The notes under the pieces were generated by a model, which saw nothing but the letters and a program-made list of their open reading frames with translations, did not search any database and was not told where the DNA came from. This document shows positions 8,302 through 14,647 of a DNA stretch of 15,381 nt, in pieces; the first letter of the stretch is position 1, and each line of letters starts with the position of its first letter. The stretch is from PVC group bacterium (lineage in GTDB: Bacteria > Verrucomicrobiota > Kiritimatiellia > SS1-B-03-39 > PXDE01): positions 1 through 15,381 of the forward strand of contig PXDE01000016.1 in assembly GCA_003566475.1 (NCBI GenBank), in the 5' to 3' direction. The translations under genes and the position numbers were made by a program.

Positions 8302-8364
8302 GCGATACGCGATACGCGATACGCGATACGCGATACGCGATGCGGGATGCGGGATGCGGGATGC
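8302..8364. repeat. heptamer tandem array, nine units
   Basis: Five copies of GCGATAC (8302-8336) are followed by one GCGATGC (8337-8343) and three GGGATGC (8344-8364). The array decays at GGGTTTG. The order of variants shows stepwise change within the array: A to G at position 6, then C to G at position 2. It starts 3 nt after the stop codon of the second radical SAM gene. Confidence 0.93.
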
Positions 8365-8503
8365 GGGTTTGCGGAGTGGGTCTCGCCCAACGCCCCTGCC
8401 CCGATTTGTGGCCCGTTTCAGGCGACGATCATCAGTACAAATGGGCAAGTGGCAGACAACGGCTTTGTGGCCGACATCAGATGGGGCTTCGGCCCGAGCG
8501 GCT

Positions 8504-8547
8504 TGGTGTTCATTCTGACTGACGATCGTCAATTCAAATGAACACCA
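8504..8547. repeat. 44-nt nested inverted repeat
   Basis: The outer arms are a perfect 11-nt pair, TGGTGTTCATT (8504-8514) with AATGAACACCA (8537-8547). At the centre lies a perfect 12-nt palindrome, TGACGATCGTCA (8520-8531), separated from the arms by 5 unpaired nt on each side. As RNA it would form a long hairpin with one symmetric internal loop. As DNA it has the two-fold symmetry of an operator. It is not followed by a T-run, so it is not a standard intrinsic terminator. Confidence 0.85.
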
Positions 8548-8600
8548 GACGGAGGCGGGGGCATGCGCCCGGTTTCCGGGCTTTCCCCCGGCTCCGCGGT

Positions 8601-8608
8601 GGGGGAGG
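8601..8608 (+). promoter_or_regulatory. ribosome binding site that fixes the first acetyltransferase start
   Basis: GGGGGAGG abuts the ATG at 8609, which leaves no spacer, but sits 9 nt before the ATG at 8618. The second ATG is therefore the better start. Confidence 0.7.
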
Positions 8609-8617
8609 ATGAGGGCC

Positions 8618-9793
8618 ATGCCCGCCGATCGCCTTCATTGCGAACCCCTGTCGGCTCTGGAGCCCGACGCCGACGCGCGGCTGCGGGCGCTGTTCCGGGA
8701 GACGCCCAGCCCGGGGGCCATGCGGCTGGCCTTCACCCGCGAGCCCGCCCTGACCCGGCCGTGCCCCGCCGAGGGCGAGGCCTGGGCCTTCTGGGCCGAC
8801 GCGCCCGACGGCGCGGTCCTGGGGGCCGGGCTGTTCTCGGTGTCCACCGCCTGGGCGGATGGGCGACCGATCCGCCGAGGCTATCTGGGCGGCCTGCGCA
8901 TCCGCCCCGGACACCGGGGCGGAACCTGGCTGGCCCGGGGCTACCGGCGGCTGCGCGACCGGTTCGCGGACCGCTGGCCCGACCTCGTGCTCACCACCAT
9001 CCTCGACGGCAACCCCGGCGCCGAACGCCTGCTCACCTCGGGCCGGGCCGGGCTGCCCGTCTACCGCCCCGCCGGTACCGTTCACACCATGATCTACGCG
9101 CCGCGCCGCGCCTCGTCCCCACCACTTTCCGTCCGCCCCGCCGTGCCGGGTGATCTTCCTGCCCTCCGCGAGCGCATCCGGGACGAGAGCTGGACCCGCT
9201 GGGGTCTGCCGGGCGCGGGTCACGCCCGGATTCAGGGGCCTGGAGATCCCATGGAGGGAGTCGATCCACGCCCTGGCGGGCGCGACGACGGGGCGGACCC
9301 TCCACCGTCGGATTCGGCAGGACGTGTCGGGGGCCACGCGCTCTCCGACCTCCTGGTGGCGGAGGAACGCGACGACCTGGCCGCCTGCGCCACCTTCTGG
9401 GACCCCACGCCATGGCGGCAGGTCGTGGTCGATGGCTACCGGCCGACCACCGCCTGGCTCCGGCACCCCATCAACCTCATCTCTCGCGTCCGAGGCCGCC
9501 CGGTCCTGCCCCGGCCCGGCGCCGTTCTTCCCCTGCGTTCCCTGGCCCCGCTGACGGGCGGCCACCGGCCCGAGGCCTTCCGCGACATTCTGCGCGCCGC
9601 CCTTGGACGCGCCGCCGAGGCCCGCGCCCTGGTGATGCTGGCCCTTCATGAGCGCGACCCCCTGCTCCCCATCGCCCGGTTGGTTCGCCATCTGGACTTG
9701 ACCAGCCGCCTCTACACAGTGGATTGGAAGACGACAGACACCCCGGGCCTTCCCGACCCTGTTGTTCCTCACCTTGACGCCGGACTGCTCTGA
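8618..9793 (+). CDS. GNAT-family acyltransferase, probably with two GNAT-like halves
   Basis: This is a 391-aa protein. The N-terminal half (about 5-165) has GNAT features: a strand and turn at GYLGGLRIRPGHRGGTWLARG (88-108 region) that matches the acyl-CoA-binding motif, followed by VLTTILDGNPGAERLL. The C-terminal half (about 245-372) resembles a second GNAT-like fold: LLVAEERDDLAACATFW, then QVVVDGY, then ALVMLALHERDPLLPIAR. Between them, residues about 200-244 are rich in Gly, Pro, Asp and Arg and look unlike either half. This may be a flexible linker or an in-frame insertion. The expected role is transfer of an acyl group from a CoA or carrier thioester; the acceptor is unknown. The start at 8618 is set by GGGGGAGG 9 nt upstream. 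The next gene begins 3 nt after the stop, so the two are surely co-transcribed. Confidence 0.75.
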   Translation: MPADRLHCEPLSALEPDADARLRALFRETPSPGAMRLAFTREPALTRPCPAEGEAWAFWADAPDGAVLGAGLFSVSTAWADGRPIRRGYLGGLRIRPGHRGGTWLARGYRRLRDRFADRWPDLVLTTILDGNPGAERLLTSGRAGLPVYRPAGTVHTMIYAPRRASSPPLSVRPAVPGDLPALRERIRDESWTRWGLPGAGHARIQGPGDPMEGVDPRPGGRDDGADPPPSDSAGRVGGHALSDLLVAEERDDLAACATFWDPTPWRQVVVDGYRPTTAWLRHPINLISRVRGRPVLPRPGAVLPLRSLAPLTGGHRPEAFRDILRAALGRAAEARALVMLALHERDPLLPIARLVRHLDLTSRLYTVDWKTTDTPGLPDPVVPHLDAGLL

Positions 9794-9796
9794 TCC

Positions 9797-10507
9797 ATGC
9801 GCCTGACTTCCCGCATCGTTCCGGTCTCCCGGCTCGACCCGGACCGGAAGACCGCCATGCTGGCGCTGATGCAGGCCCATTACGAGGGCGTGGAGCCCCG
9901 CGACTTCGGTCGCGACCTTATGGCCAAGGATGAGGCCATCGTGCTCTCTGCCCCGGACGGAACGCTGGCCGGGTTCTCGACCCAGGTCGTGCGGCGGCTG
10001 GACACGGGCCCGGCCCGGATCCTGTTCTCGGGCGACACCGTCATCGACCGCCCCCACTGGGGCACCAATGCGCTCGCCCTCGCCTGGTGTCGGCGCATGA
10101 TCGACCTGGCCGCCCGCGCCGGCCCGCCCCTGTGGTGGCTCCTGGTCTCCAAGCACCCCCGCACCTACCGATACCTAAGCGTGTTCCATCGAGAGTTCTG
10201 GCCCCGGCACGATCAGTCCACCCCCGACGACGTGCAGCGCCTGATGGATGCGGCGGGGGCATCGTTCTTCGGCCCCCGCTACGACCGCACCACCGGCCTC
10301 GTTCGGGCCTTGCCCGGCGGTCAGCGCCTGCGTCCCGAATACGCCCAGGATTCGGGAGAGGCGTCCCGCGATCCCCACACCCGCTACTTCGCCGCCCGCA
10401 ACCCGAAGGCCGCCGACGGCCACGAGCTGCTCTGCCTGGCCCCCGCCCGCGCCGACAATCTTCACCGCTATCTGCGGCGGGAGATGCAGCGGACACCCCA
10501 TCCGTGA
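9797..10507 (+). CDS. GNAT-like acyltransferase-fold protein, companion of the preceding gene
   Basis: This is a 236-aa protein. Residues about 5-150 read like a GNAT fold (IVPVSRLDPDRKTAMLALM, then GTLAGFSTQVVRR, then LFSGDTVIDRPHWG, then WWLLVSKHPRTYRYLS). I do not see a convincing acyl-CoA-binding Q/RxxGxG/A motif, so it may not be catalytic. The C-terminal third (FGPRYDRTTGLVRALPG, then DPHTRYFAARNP, then ELLCLAPARADNLHRYL) is a distinctive extension. From memory, proteins of this type are found as uncharacterised relatives in diverse bacteria. It starts 3 nt after the previous stop. Its own stop overlaps the GTG start of the GH3 gene (GTGA, 10504-10507). This packing implies a shared job with both neighbours. 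Confidence 0.65.
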   Translation: MRLTSRIVPVSRLDPDRKTAMLALMQAHYEGVEPRDFGRDLMAKDEAIVLSAPDGTLAGFSTQVVRRLDTGPARILFSGDTVIDRPHWGTNALALAWCRRMIDLAARAGPPLWWLLVSKHPRTYRYLSVFHREFWPRHDQSTPDDVQRLMDAAGASFFGPRYDRTTGLVRALPGGQRLRPEYAQDSGEASRDPHTRYFAARNPKAADGHELLCLAPARADNLHRYLRREMQRTPHP

Positions 10508-12159
10508 TCCGCCAAGGCTCGCCCGACGTGCCCTCCGCCCAACCGCCTCCGCCCTGGCTTGCCGCCCTGGCCCGCGACGCGAGGCCGTTCGAACGGGCCC
10601 GGCGCGATGCCGCGGCGGCGCAGCGGGCCTGTCTCCGTCGGGCGCTCGCCGCAGGACAGGGGACGGCGTTCGGGCGGGAGCATGGGTTCGACGCCACCGC
10701 CGATGCCCGTGCCTACGCCCGGGCGGTGCCGGTCCGGACCTGGGAGGACGTCGCGCCGTACGTGGACCGGATCCGCGCCGGGGAGCGGTCGGTGCTTACC
10801 TCGGAGCCCGTGGACCGCCTCGAGCCGACCAGCGGATCGACCTCCGGCACCAAGTGGATTCCATCTACCCCGAACTTCCGTAGGGATGTCCGGAAGGCGG
10901 TGGCGGCCTGGCTGGCCTCGCTCTATGCCGAACGTCCGAAACTCCGCGCCGGATGCTCCTACTGGGCGCTTTCGCCTTCCACCCCGCCCCCCATGACCCC
11001 TGGCGCCTCGGCGGTGCCGGTCGGGTTTGCCCGCGACGCCGACTACCTCGGCCCCACGGTCGCCCGGCTCTTCCGCGACCACCTCGCCGTCCCCGACTCC
11101 GTGGCCGGCCTCGACGGCGCGGAGGTGGTGGCCCGGACCAGTCTGCTCCACCTGCTCGCCCGCGCCGACCTCCGCCTGATCTCCGTCTGGAGCCCGACCT
11201 TCTTCGAGGCGTTGCTCCGGCGGGCCGCACCGCACCTGGACGCGATTTTCCGCGACCTGGCCGGCGGACGCGGCGTGCCGGCCCAACCGGGCCGGGCGCG
11301 GCGGCTGGCCCGCCTCTGGTCCGCCGGCGCGCCCGACGCCTGGCCCCTGGCCGCCGCCTGGCCCCGGGTGGAGGTGGTGAGCTGCTGGGCGGACGCCTGG
11401 GCGGCCGAGCCCGCCCGCCGCCTGGCCGCCCGCTTCCCGTCGGCCGTCGTGCAGCCCAAGGGGCTGATGTCCACCGAAGGCGTGGTCTCCATCCCGCTGG
11501 GCGCCGGGGAGGCATGCCGCCACGTGCTGGCGGCCACGTCGCACTACGTCGAAGGGCTCGATCCCGAGACCGGCGAAACCTGGCCCATGGTCGAGGCCCC
11601 GCACGGCCGCCGGCTGGAGGTGGTGCTGACCACCCGGGCCGGGCTGTACCGAGTGCGGACGGGCGATCTCGTCGAACTGCGGGGACACGTTGACGCGATT
11701 CCCGTCGTCGCCTTCCTAGGCCGGGCTCGGGAGGTCAGCGACCTGGTCGGCGAAAAGCTCCAGGCCGGGGCGGTGGAGCCGGTTCTCGACCGGGTGCTGG
11801 GCCGCCCCGGCCCCTGGCGCACCATCGTGCCGGACGCATCGACGACACCGCCCCGCTATCTGGTGCTGGCGGAGGCGGAACCACGGGAGGAGGACGACGA
11901 AGCGGCGGAAGCCGACCTTGAGCGCGGACTCCGCGGGAACTACCACTACGCCCACGCCCGCAACCTGGGTCAGCTCGGCCCGGTCCGCCTGCTCCGACAC
12001 CCCGGCATGGCATCCCTCGTGCGCGACATCCGGTCACGATGGGCGCAGCAAGGGGTGGTGAAGGAGCCCGTCTTCGATCCCCGACCCCGGCCCTGGAGCC
12101 ACCTCCTGCGGGAGGCGGGGGTGCGGCCGGATGGTGAGCAACGTGGTTCCGCCACGTAG
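10504..12159 (+). CDS. GH3-family acyl-adenylate-forming enzyme (acyl acid-amido synthetase-like)
   Basis: The 551-aa product carries the three ATP/AMP-binding motifs of the GH3 branch of the adenylating superfamily. They are TSGSTSGTKWIP (109-120, the phosphate-binding loop), GLMSTEG (320-326) and GLYRVRTGDLVE (380-391, the hinge and ribose-contacting Asp388). Its length is close to plant GH3 proteins, which activate jasmonate or auxin with ATP and join them to amino acids. Bacterial members are mostly uncharacterised, and the acyl acid and amine used here cannot be deduced. GTG 10504 overlaps the previous stop (GTGA) and gives MIRQGSPDVPSAQ; the frame is open further upstream, but that part overlaps the neighbour. 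The context with two acyltransferase-type proteins and radical SAM enzymes suggests it activates an acid made or modified by them. The last codons and stop lie in a small hairpin (12141-12157). Confidence 0.88.
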   Translation: MIRQGSPDVPSAQPPPPWLAALARDARPFERARRDAAAAQRACLRRALAAGQGTAFGREHGFDATADARAYARAVPVRTWEDVAPYVDRIRAGERSVLTSEPVDRLEPTSGSTSGTKWIPSTPNFRRDVRKAVAAWLASLYAERPKLRAGCSYWALSPSTPPPMTPGASAVPVGFARDADYLGPTVARLFRDHLAVPDSVAGLDGAEVVARTSLLHLLARADLRLISVWSPTFFEALLRRAAPHLDAIFRDLAGGRGVPAQPGRARRLARLWSAGAPDAWPLAAAWPRVEVVSCWADAWAAEPARRLAARFPSAVVQPKGLMSTEGVVSIPLGAGEACRHVLAATSHYVEGLDPETGETWPMVEAPHGRRLEVVLTTRAGLYRVRTGDLVELRGHVDAIPVVAFLGRAREVSDLVGEKLQAGAVEPVLDRVLGRPGPWRTIVPDASTTPPRYLVLAEAEPREEDDEAAEADLERGLRGNYHYAHARNLGQLGPVRLLRHPGMASLVRDIRSRWAQQGVVKEPVFDPRPRPWSHLLREAGVRPDGEQRGSAT

Positions 12160-12608
12160 GGCGGCCATTTCTGCGTGCCGGGGCGAAGCGTCTGCGCGAA
12201 GCCTCGGCTGACCCTATGGGAACGAGCGGGGGACAAGCCGAACACGCGATTTCTGGCCCGCGCCCTGACGGGGCTTCATCCGCCAGCCACGGATCGCGGC
12301 CTTGCCGCTACCCTGGGTCCGGCGAGTGACGTTGACTGGCACTTCTGCGACCCCTCCGGGGTCGGTCCCATTCTGGGGCACGAGATCCGGGGGTGTCGCT
12401 CCGCTTACCCCCGGCTAACGGCTGGCACCCCTCCGGGGTGGCTGGGATCCATGCGACCCCGGAGGGGTCGAAGCGATTAGCCGGGGGTCGAGCAACGCGA
12501 CACCCCCGGAACCCGTATCCTCTCTTATTCGTCCGACCCCGGAGGGGTCGCAGCATCCTGTTGTCTTCAAAGCGTCATCGACGTCGCCACACGTGCAGAC
12601 GCGTGGCC
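12160..12608. other. 449-nt gene-free region between convergent genes, dense in palindromes
   Basis: This lies between the 3' ends of the GH3 gene (plus) and the pilin-like gene (minus). No protein-coding frame here has a ribosome binding site or family resemblance, and no tRNA cloverleaf was found. The left part (12160-12345) is unstructured to my eye, apart from short GC-rich pairs such as GCGCCCTGACGGGGC. The right part (12348-12550) is a composite palindromic element, listed separately. Such a place between convergent genes fits bidirectional transcription stop or repeat accumulation. Confidence 0.65.
12348..12550. repeat. composite palindromic element with a 123-nt cruciform core
   Basis: Three hairpins share the CGACCCC / GGGGTCG stem: 12348-12364, 12454-12470 and 12534-12550. 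The related CACCCC / GGGGTG hairpin is at 12426-12440. The loop is TCC in the first and last-mentioned and GGA in the other two, so units occur in both orientations. Outside the inner hairpins, two longer arms pair perfectly: CCGGGGGTGTCGC (12387-12399) with GCGACACCCCCGG (12497-12509), and ACCCCCGGCTAA (12407-12418) with TTAGCCGGGGGT (12477-12488). The core 12387-12509 can therefore fold as one large branched structure. Palindromes of the GACCCCGGAGGGGTC type recur between genes in several bacterial groups, as I recall. Confidence 0.88.
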
Positions 12609-13253
12609 TCACTCCGGAAGTATGCGTGTGGGCCGGATGGTGGCGGGGTCGTAGAGCTGGGGCCATTCCGACGCGAGATCCTTCGCCGAGAAGAACCGAG
12701 CCGAACCTCCGACCGTCGCGACGACGAGGCCATGCCCCCCGAACGGATGCTTGTCCCGATCCAGCGCCGGAACCCGGGCGGAGAGGTTGGTATACGCCGA
12801 ATCGAAGTTCCGGGAGATCACAAGCGGTTGCGTGACGGGATCCTCGATAATGAGCCCGGCCACGATCCGCCAGGCGTTGTGGGCCGAGGTGAACGTTCCG
12901 TCGCCGACCTGTCCTGGGGCCATGGGCACACCGGCGCCGCCGAAGAACCCGGCCCGGACGGTGAGGTACCCGTTGGTGACCAGCGCGGCGAGGAACTCCG
13001 TGGAACTGCCCGGATAGTCCACAGGGGGGGGGAGGTCCATGACCCGCTGTCCGTCCGGATAGAGGGAGATACCGCCGGACACGATGGCCTGGGCGATGGA
13101 ACGCGCGTTGGCGATCATCTGCGTGGGTGCCCTGGCGCGTGGCCTCGAATGCAGCGGCCCCACCGCGACGGTCACGAAGATGGCCAGCAGGAAGGCGAGC
13201 AGGAGGATGACCCCCACCTCCATCAGCTTCAGTGGCGTGCCATTCGTGTCCAT
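12609..13253 (-). CDS. pilin-like single-pass protein without a canonical prepilin cleavage site
   Basis: The 214-aa product has one N-terminal hydrophobic helix (residues 11-34, MEVGVILLLAFLLAIF...) followed by a soluble domain. The LKLMEVG segment imitates the FTLxE start of type IV pilins and pseudopilins. However, the only nearby Gly (5) is seven residues before Glu12 instead of five, and no Phe follows it. The tail (GGHGLVVATVGGSARFFSAKDLASEW, about 172-197) resembles the C-terminal end of pilin-like proteins common in PVC bacteria. It may be a minor pseudopilin or simply a membrane-anchored relative. ATG 13253 is preceded by AAAGGA 6-7 nt upstream. It lies 72 nt downstream of the small membrane protein gene on the same strand and may share its transcript. 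Confidence 0.7.
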   Translation of the reverse strand: MDTNGTPLKLMEVGVILLLAFLLAIFVTVAVGPLHSRPRARAPTQMIANARSIAQAIVSGGISLYPDGQRVMDLPPPVDYPGSSTEFLAALVTNGYLTVRAGFFGGAGVPMAPGQVGDGTFTSAHNAWRIVAGLIIEDPVTQPLVISRNFDSAYTNLSARVPALDRDKHPFGGHGLVVATVGGSARFFSAKDLASEWPQLYDPATIRPTRILPE

Positions 13254-13325
13254 GGGCGTCCTTTCGCGGTTGGAGATGGCCGTCGGCTGAGCGGCTGCCC
13301 TGTGGCGGCGAGGGCGGTTCCGGCG

Positions 13326-13763
13326 TCAGGCCTGCGCGTCGGCCGGGCGCGGCTTGAGGAGACTGAGGGCGAGGATGCCTCCACCGAAAAAGAGGATCAT
13401 GAGGATCCGGACCCACCCGGGCACGCCGCCGGCGCGGTGCTGGTCGAGCAGGTCGTAGAACACCACCCGGTCGAACGCCCGCACCCCGAAGTACACGGCG
13501 AGCCCGATGATAATGTTGCGGTTGGCCAGGGGGTCGCGGGCGGCCAGTCCGGCCAGCGCGGCCACGGCGAGGCACAGCGCGGCCGCGTAGCGGACCACGA
13601 TGGAGACCTGGGGGGTCAGCTCGATGGACACCCCGAACAGGAACCGGGCCAGGCCGAGGGCCTGCTCCTGGAACAGGGTTCCGGCCACGCCGGCCAGGAC
13701 GTGGTAGATGCAGATGGTCCACAGCAGGGCCTTCAGCGCGGTCAGGCGGCCACGGTCGCTCAT
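13326..13763 (-). CDS. small four-helix membrane protein of unknown function
   Basis: The 145-aa product has four predicted membrane helices, at about 12-30, 55-75, 83-103 and 118-136. The N-terminus (MSDRGRL) and the tail (KPRPADAQA) are polar. Charged or polar residues inside or beside helices (His21, Arg58, Arg95, Asp98, Arg99) may be functional. The general plan recalls small DoxX/DUF4345-like integral membrane proteins, but I cannot assign a family. The start is secure: GGAGGT (13769-13774) lies 5 nt before ATG 13763. A short hairpin (13778-13799) lies just upstream of the ribosome binding site. Nothing in the neighbours reveals its role. Confidence 0.75.
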   Translation of the reverse strand: MSDRGRLTALKALLWTICIYHVLAGVAGTLFQEQALGLARFLFGVSIELTPQVSIVVRYAAALCLAVAALAGLAARDPLANRNIIIGLAVYFGVRAFDRVVFYDLLDQHRAGGVPGWVRILMILFFGGGILALSLLKPRPADAQA

Positions 13764-13777
13764 GGCGTACCTCCAGA

Positions 13778-13799
13778 GGGCGCGTGTGTAACCGCGCCC
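13778..13799 (-). other. leader hairpin before the four-helix membrane protein gene
   Basis: GGGCGCG (13778-13784) and CGCGCCC (13793-13799) pair perfectly around an 8-nt loop. On the minus-strand transcript this would end 3 nt before the ribosome binding site at 13769-13774. A stem this strong so close could modulate translation, but no switch partner is visible. Confidence 0.4.
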
Positions 13800-13890
13800 C
13801 GGCTCGGGTTGAGGGACAAGGGCTCGACACCGGAAAGTCTAGGCCCGCCCGGGGACGGGGCCAAGCGATTTCTCGACCCGCAGGTCGCGA

Positions 13891-13918
13891 TTGACCTGTG
13901 GCCGCCATATAGTAAGAA
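13891..13918 (+). promoter_or_regulatory. candidate sigma-70-type promoter for the lyxose isomerase-sufE pair
   Basis: TTGACC (13891-13896) is followed 16 nt later by TAAGAA (13913-13918), within the only AT-rich patch of this intergenic region (CATATAGTAAGAACAT). An overlapping alternative -10, TATAGT (13908-13913), lacks a -35 at the right distance. The predicted transcript would have a leader of about 35 nt. No Shine-Dalgarno sequence precedes the ATG at 13961. Confidence 0.45.
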
Positions 13919-13960
13919 CATCGTTTCCCCCGTATTCGCACCCCGAGCCCAAGCCCGAGC

Positions 13961-14647
13961 ATGAAACGATCCGACATCAACCAGATCATCCGAGACGCGG
14001 AAGCGTTCTTCGAGGCCCATCAGATCCACCTGCCCGCGTTCGCCCGCTGGTCCCCGGCCGACTGGGAGCACCACCGCGACGACGCCCGGGAGGTGATCGA
14101 CGCCCGGCTGGGCTGGGACGTGACCGACCTCGGCCAGGGCCGGTTCGAGCAGGTGGGGCTGGTGCTGTTCACGGTGCGCAACGGGGTGCCCGGCGACCCC
14201 CGCTACCCCAAGCCCTACGCCGAGAAGGTGATGGTGTCGCGGCCCGGGCAGGTCACCCCCATGCACTTCCACTGGCGCAAGACCGAGGACATCATCAACC
14301 GCGGCGGCGGGGATCTGGTGGTGGAGCTGATCCGGTCGGACGCGGATGAGCAGCCGACCGAGGAGGAGGTGACGGTGCAGGTGGACGGCCAGAGCCGCCG
14401 GGTGCCCCCCCGCGGGAAGATCGTCCTCCGGCCCGGCGAGAGCATCACCCTGGTCCCCCGGCTCTACCACGCCTTCTGGGGCGACCCCGCCAAGGGACCG
14501 GTGCTCATCGGCGAGGTGTCGTCGGTCAACGACGACGCCACCGACAACCGGTTTCTGGAGCCCCTGGGCCGGTTCCCGTCCGTCGAGGAGGACGAGGCGC
14601 CCCGCCGCCTCCTGGTGAGCGACTACGCGACCCGGCTGGAGCGATGA
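13961..14647 (+). CDS. D-lyxose ketol-isomerase (cupin fold)
   Basis: The 228-aa protein matches the D-lyxose isomerase family over its whole length, which is the usual size. Such enzymes interconvert D-lyxose with D-xylulose and often D-mannose with D-fructose in the cytoplasm. The family start is clear (MKRSDINQIIRDAEAFFEAH, then LPAFARWSPADW). The metal site is complete: MHFHWRKTED gives His102, His104 and Glu109, and LVPRLYHAFWG gives His170. The segment EKVMVSRPGQVTPMHFHW is typical. It lies 42 nt downstream of a candidate promoter (13891-13918) and overlaps sufE by ATGA. No sugar transporter, kinase or regulator lies nearby, so the physiological sugar is unclear. The start has no Shine-Dalgarno sequence but fits the family N-terminus exactly. 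Confidence 0.93.
   Translation: MKRSDINQIIRDAEAFFEAHQIHLPAFARWSPADWEHHRDDAREVIDARLGWDVTDLGQGRFEQVGLVLFTVRNGVPGDPRYPKPYAEKVMVSRPGQVTPMHFHWRKTEDIINRGGGDLVVELIRSDADEQPTEEEVTVQVDGQSRRVPPRGKIVLRPGESITLVPRLYHAFWGDPAKGPVLIGEVSSVNDDATDNRFLEPLGRFPSVEEDEAPRRLLVSDYATRLER

Larger units (their letters stand above)
8299..8617. other. 319-nt gap inside the plus-strand cluster, with repeats and a nested dyad
   Basis: There is no credible gene here: the open frame at 8347-8541 starts inside a heptamer array and ends in a palindrome. From left to right it holds the heptamer array (8302-8364), TTTGTGGCC twice (8404-8412 and 8464-8472), GACGATC twice (8424-8430 and 8521-8527), and a 44-nt nested inverted repeat (8504-8547). 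A GC-rich leader then runs to the ribosome binding site of the acetyltransferase gene. It is locally less GC-rich than its surroundings (about 8422-8545). It may contain the promoter of the downstream three genes, or a processing site in one long transcript. Confidence 0.65.

Noticed and set aside
6832..8619. Minus-strand open frame of about 595 codons opposite the second radical SAM gene
   Set aside because: It passes through the heptamer array and is antisense to a strongly conserved family.
8534..10156. Minus-strand open frame of about 540 codons opposite the GNAT genes
   Set aside because: It is a shadow of the plus-strand coding sequence, with no recognisable domain or ribosome binding site.
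12160..12608. Possible structured RNA gene or tRNA
   Set aside because: The palindromes are repeats of one short stem type in both orientations, not a cloverleaf or a known RNA fold that I can recognise.
12415..13989. Long minus-strand frame across the pilin-like and four-helix genes
   Set aside because: It runs through a palindromic repeat and two better-supported genes with ribosome binding sites. Its own translation is low-complexity Arg/Pro/Gly-rich.
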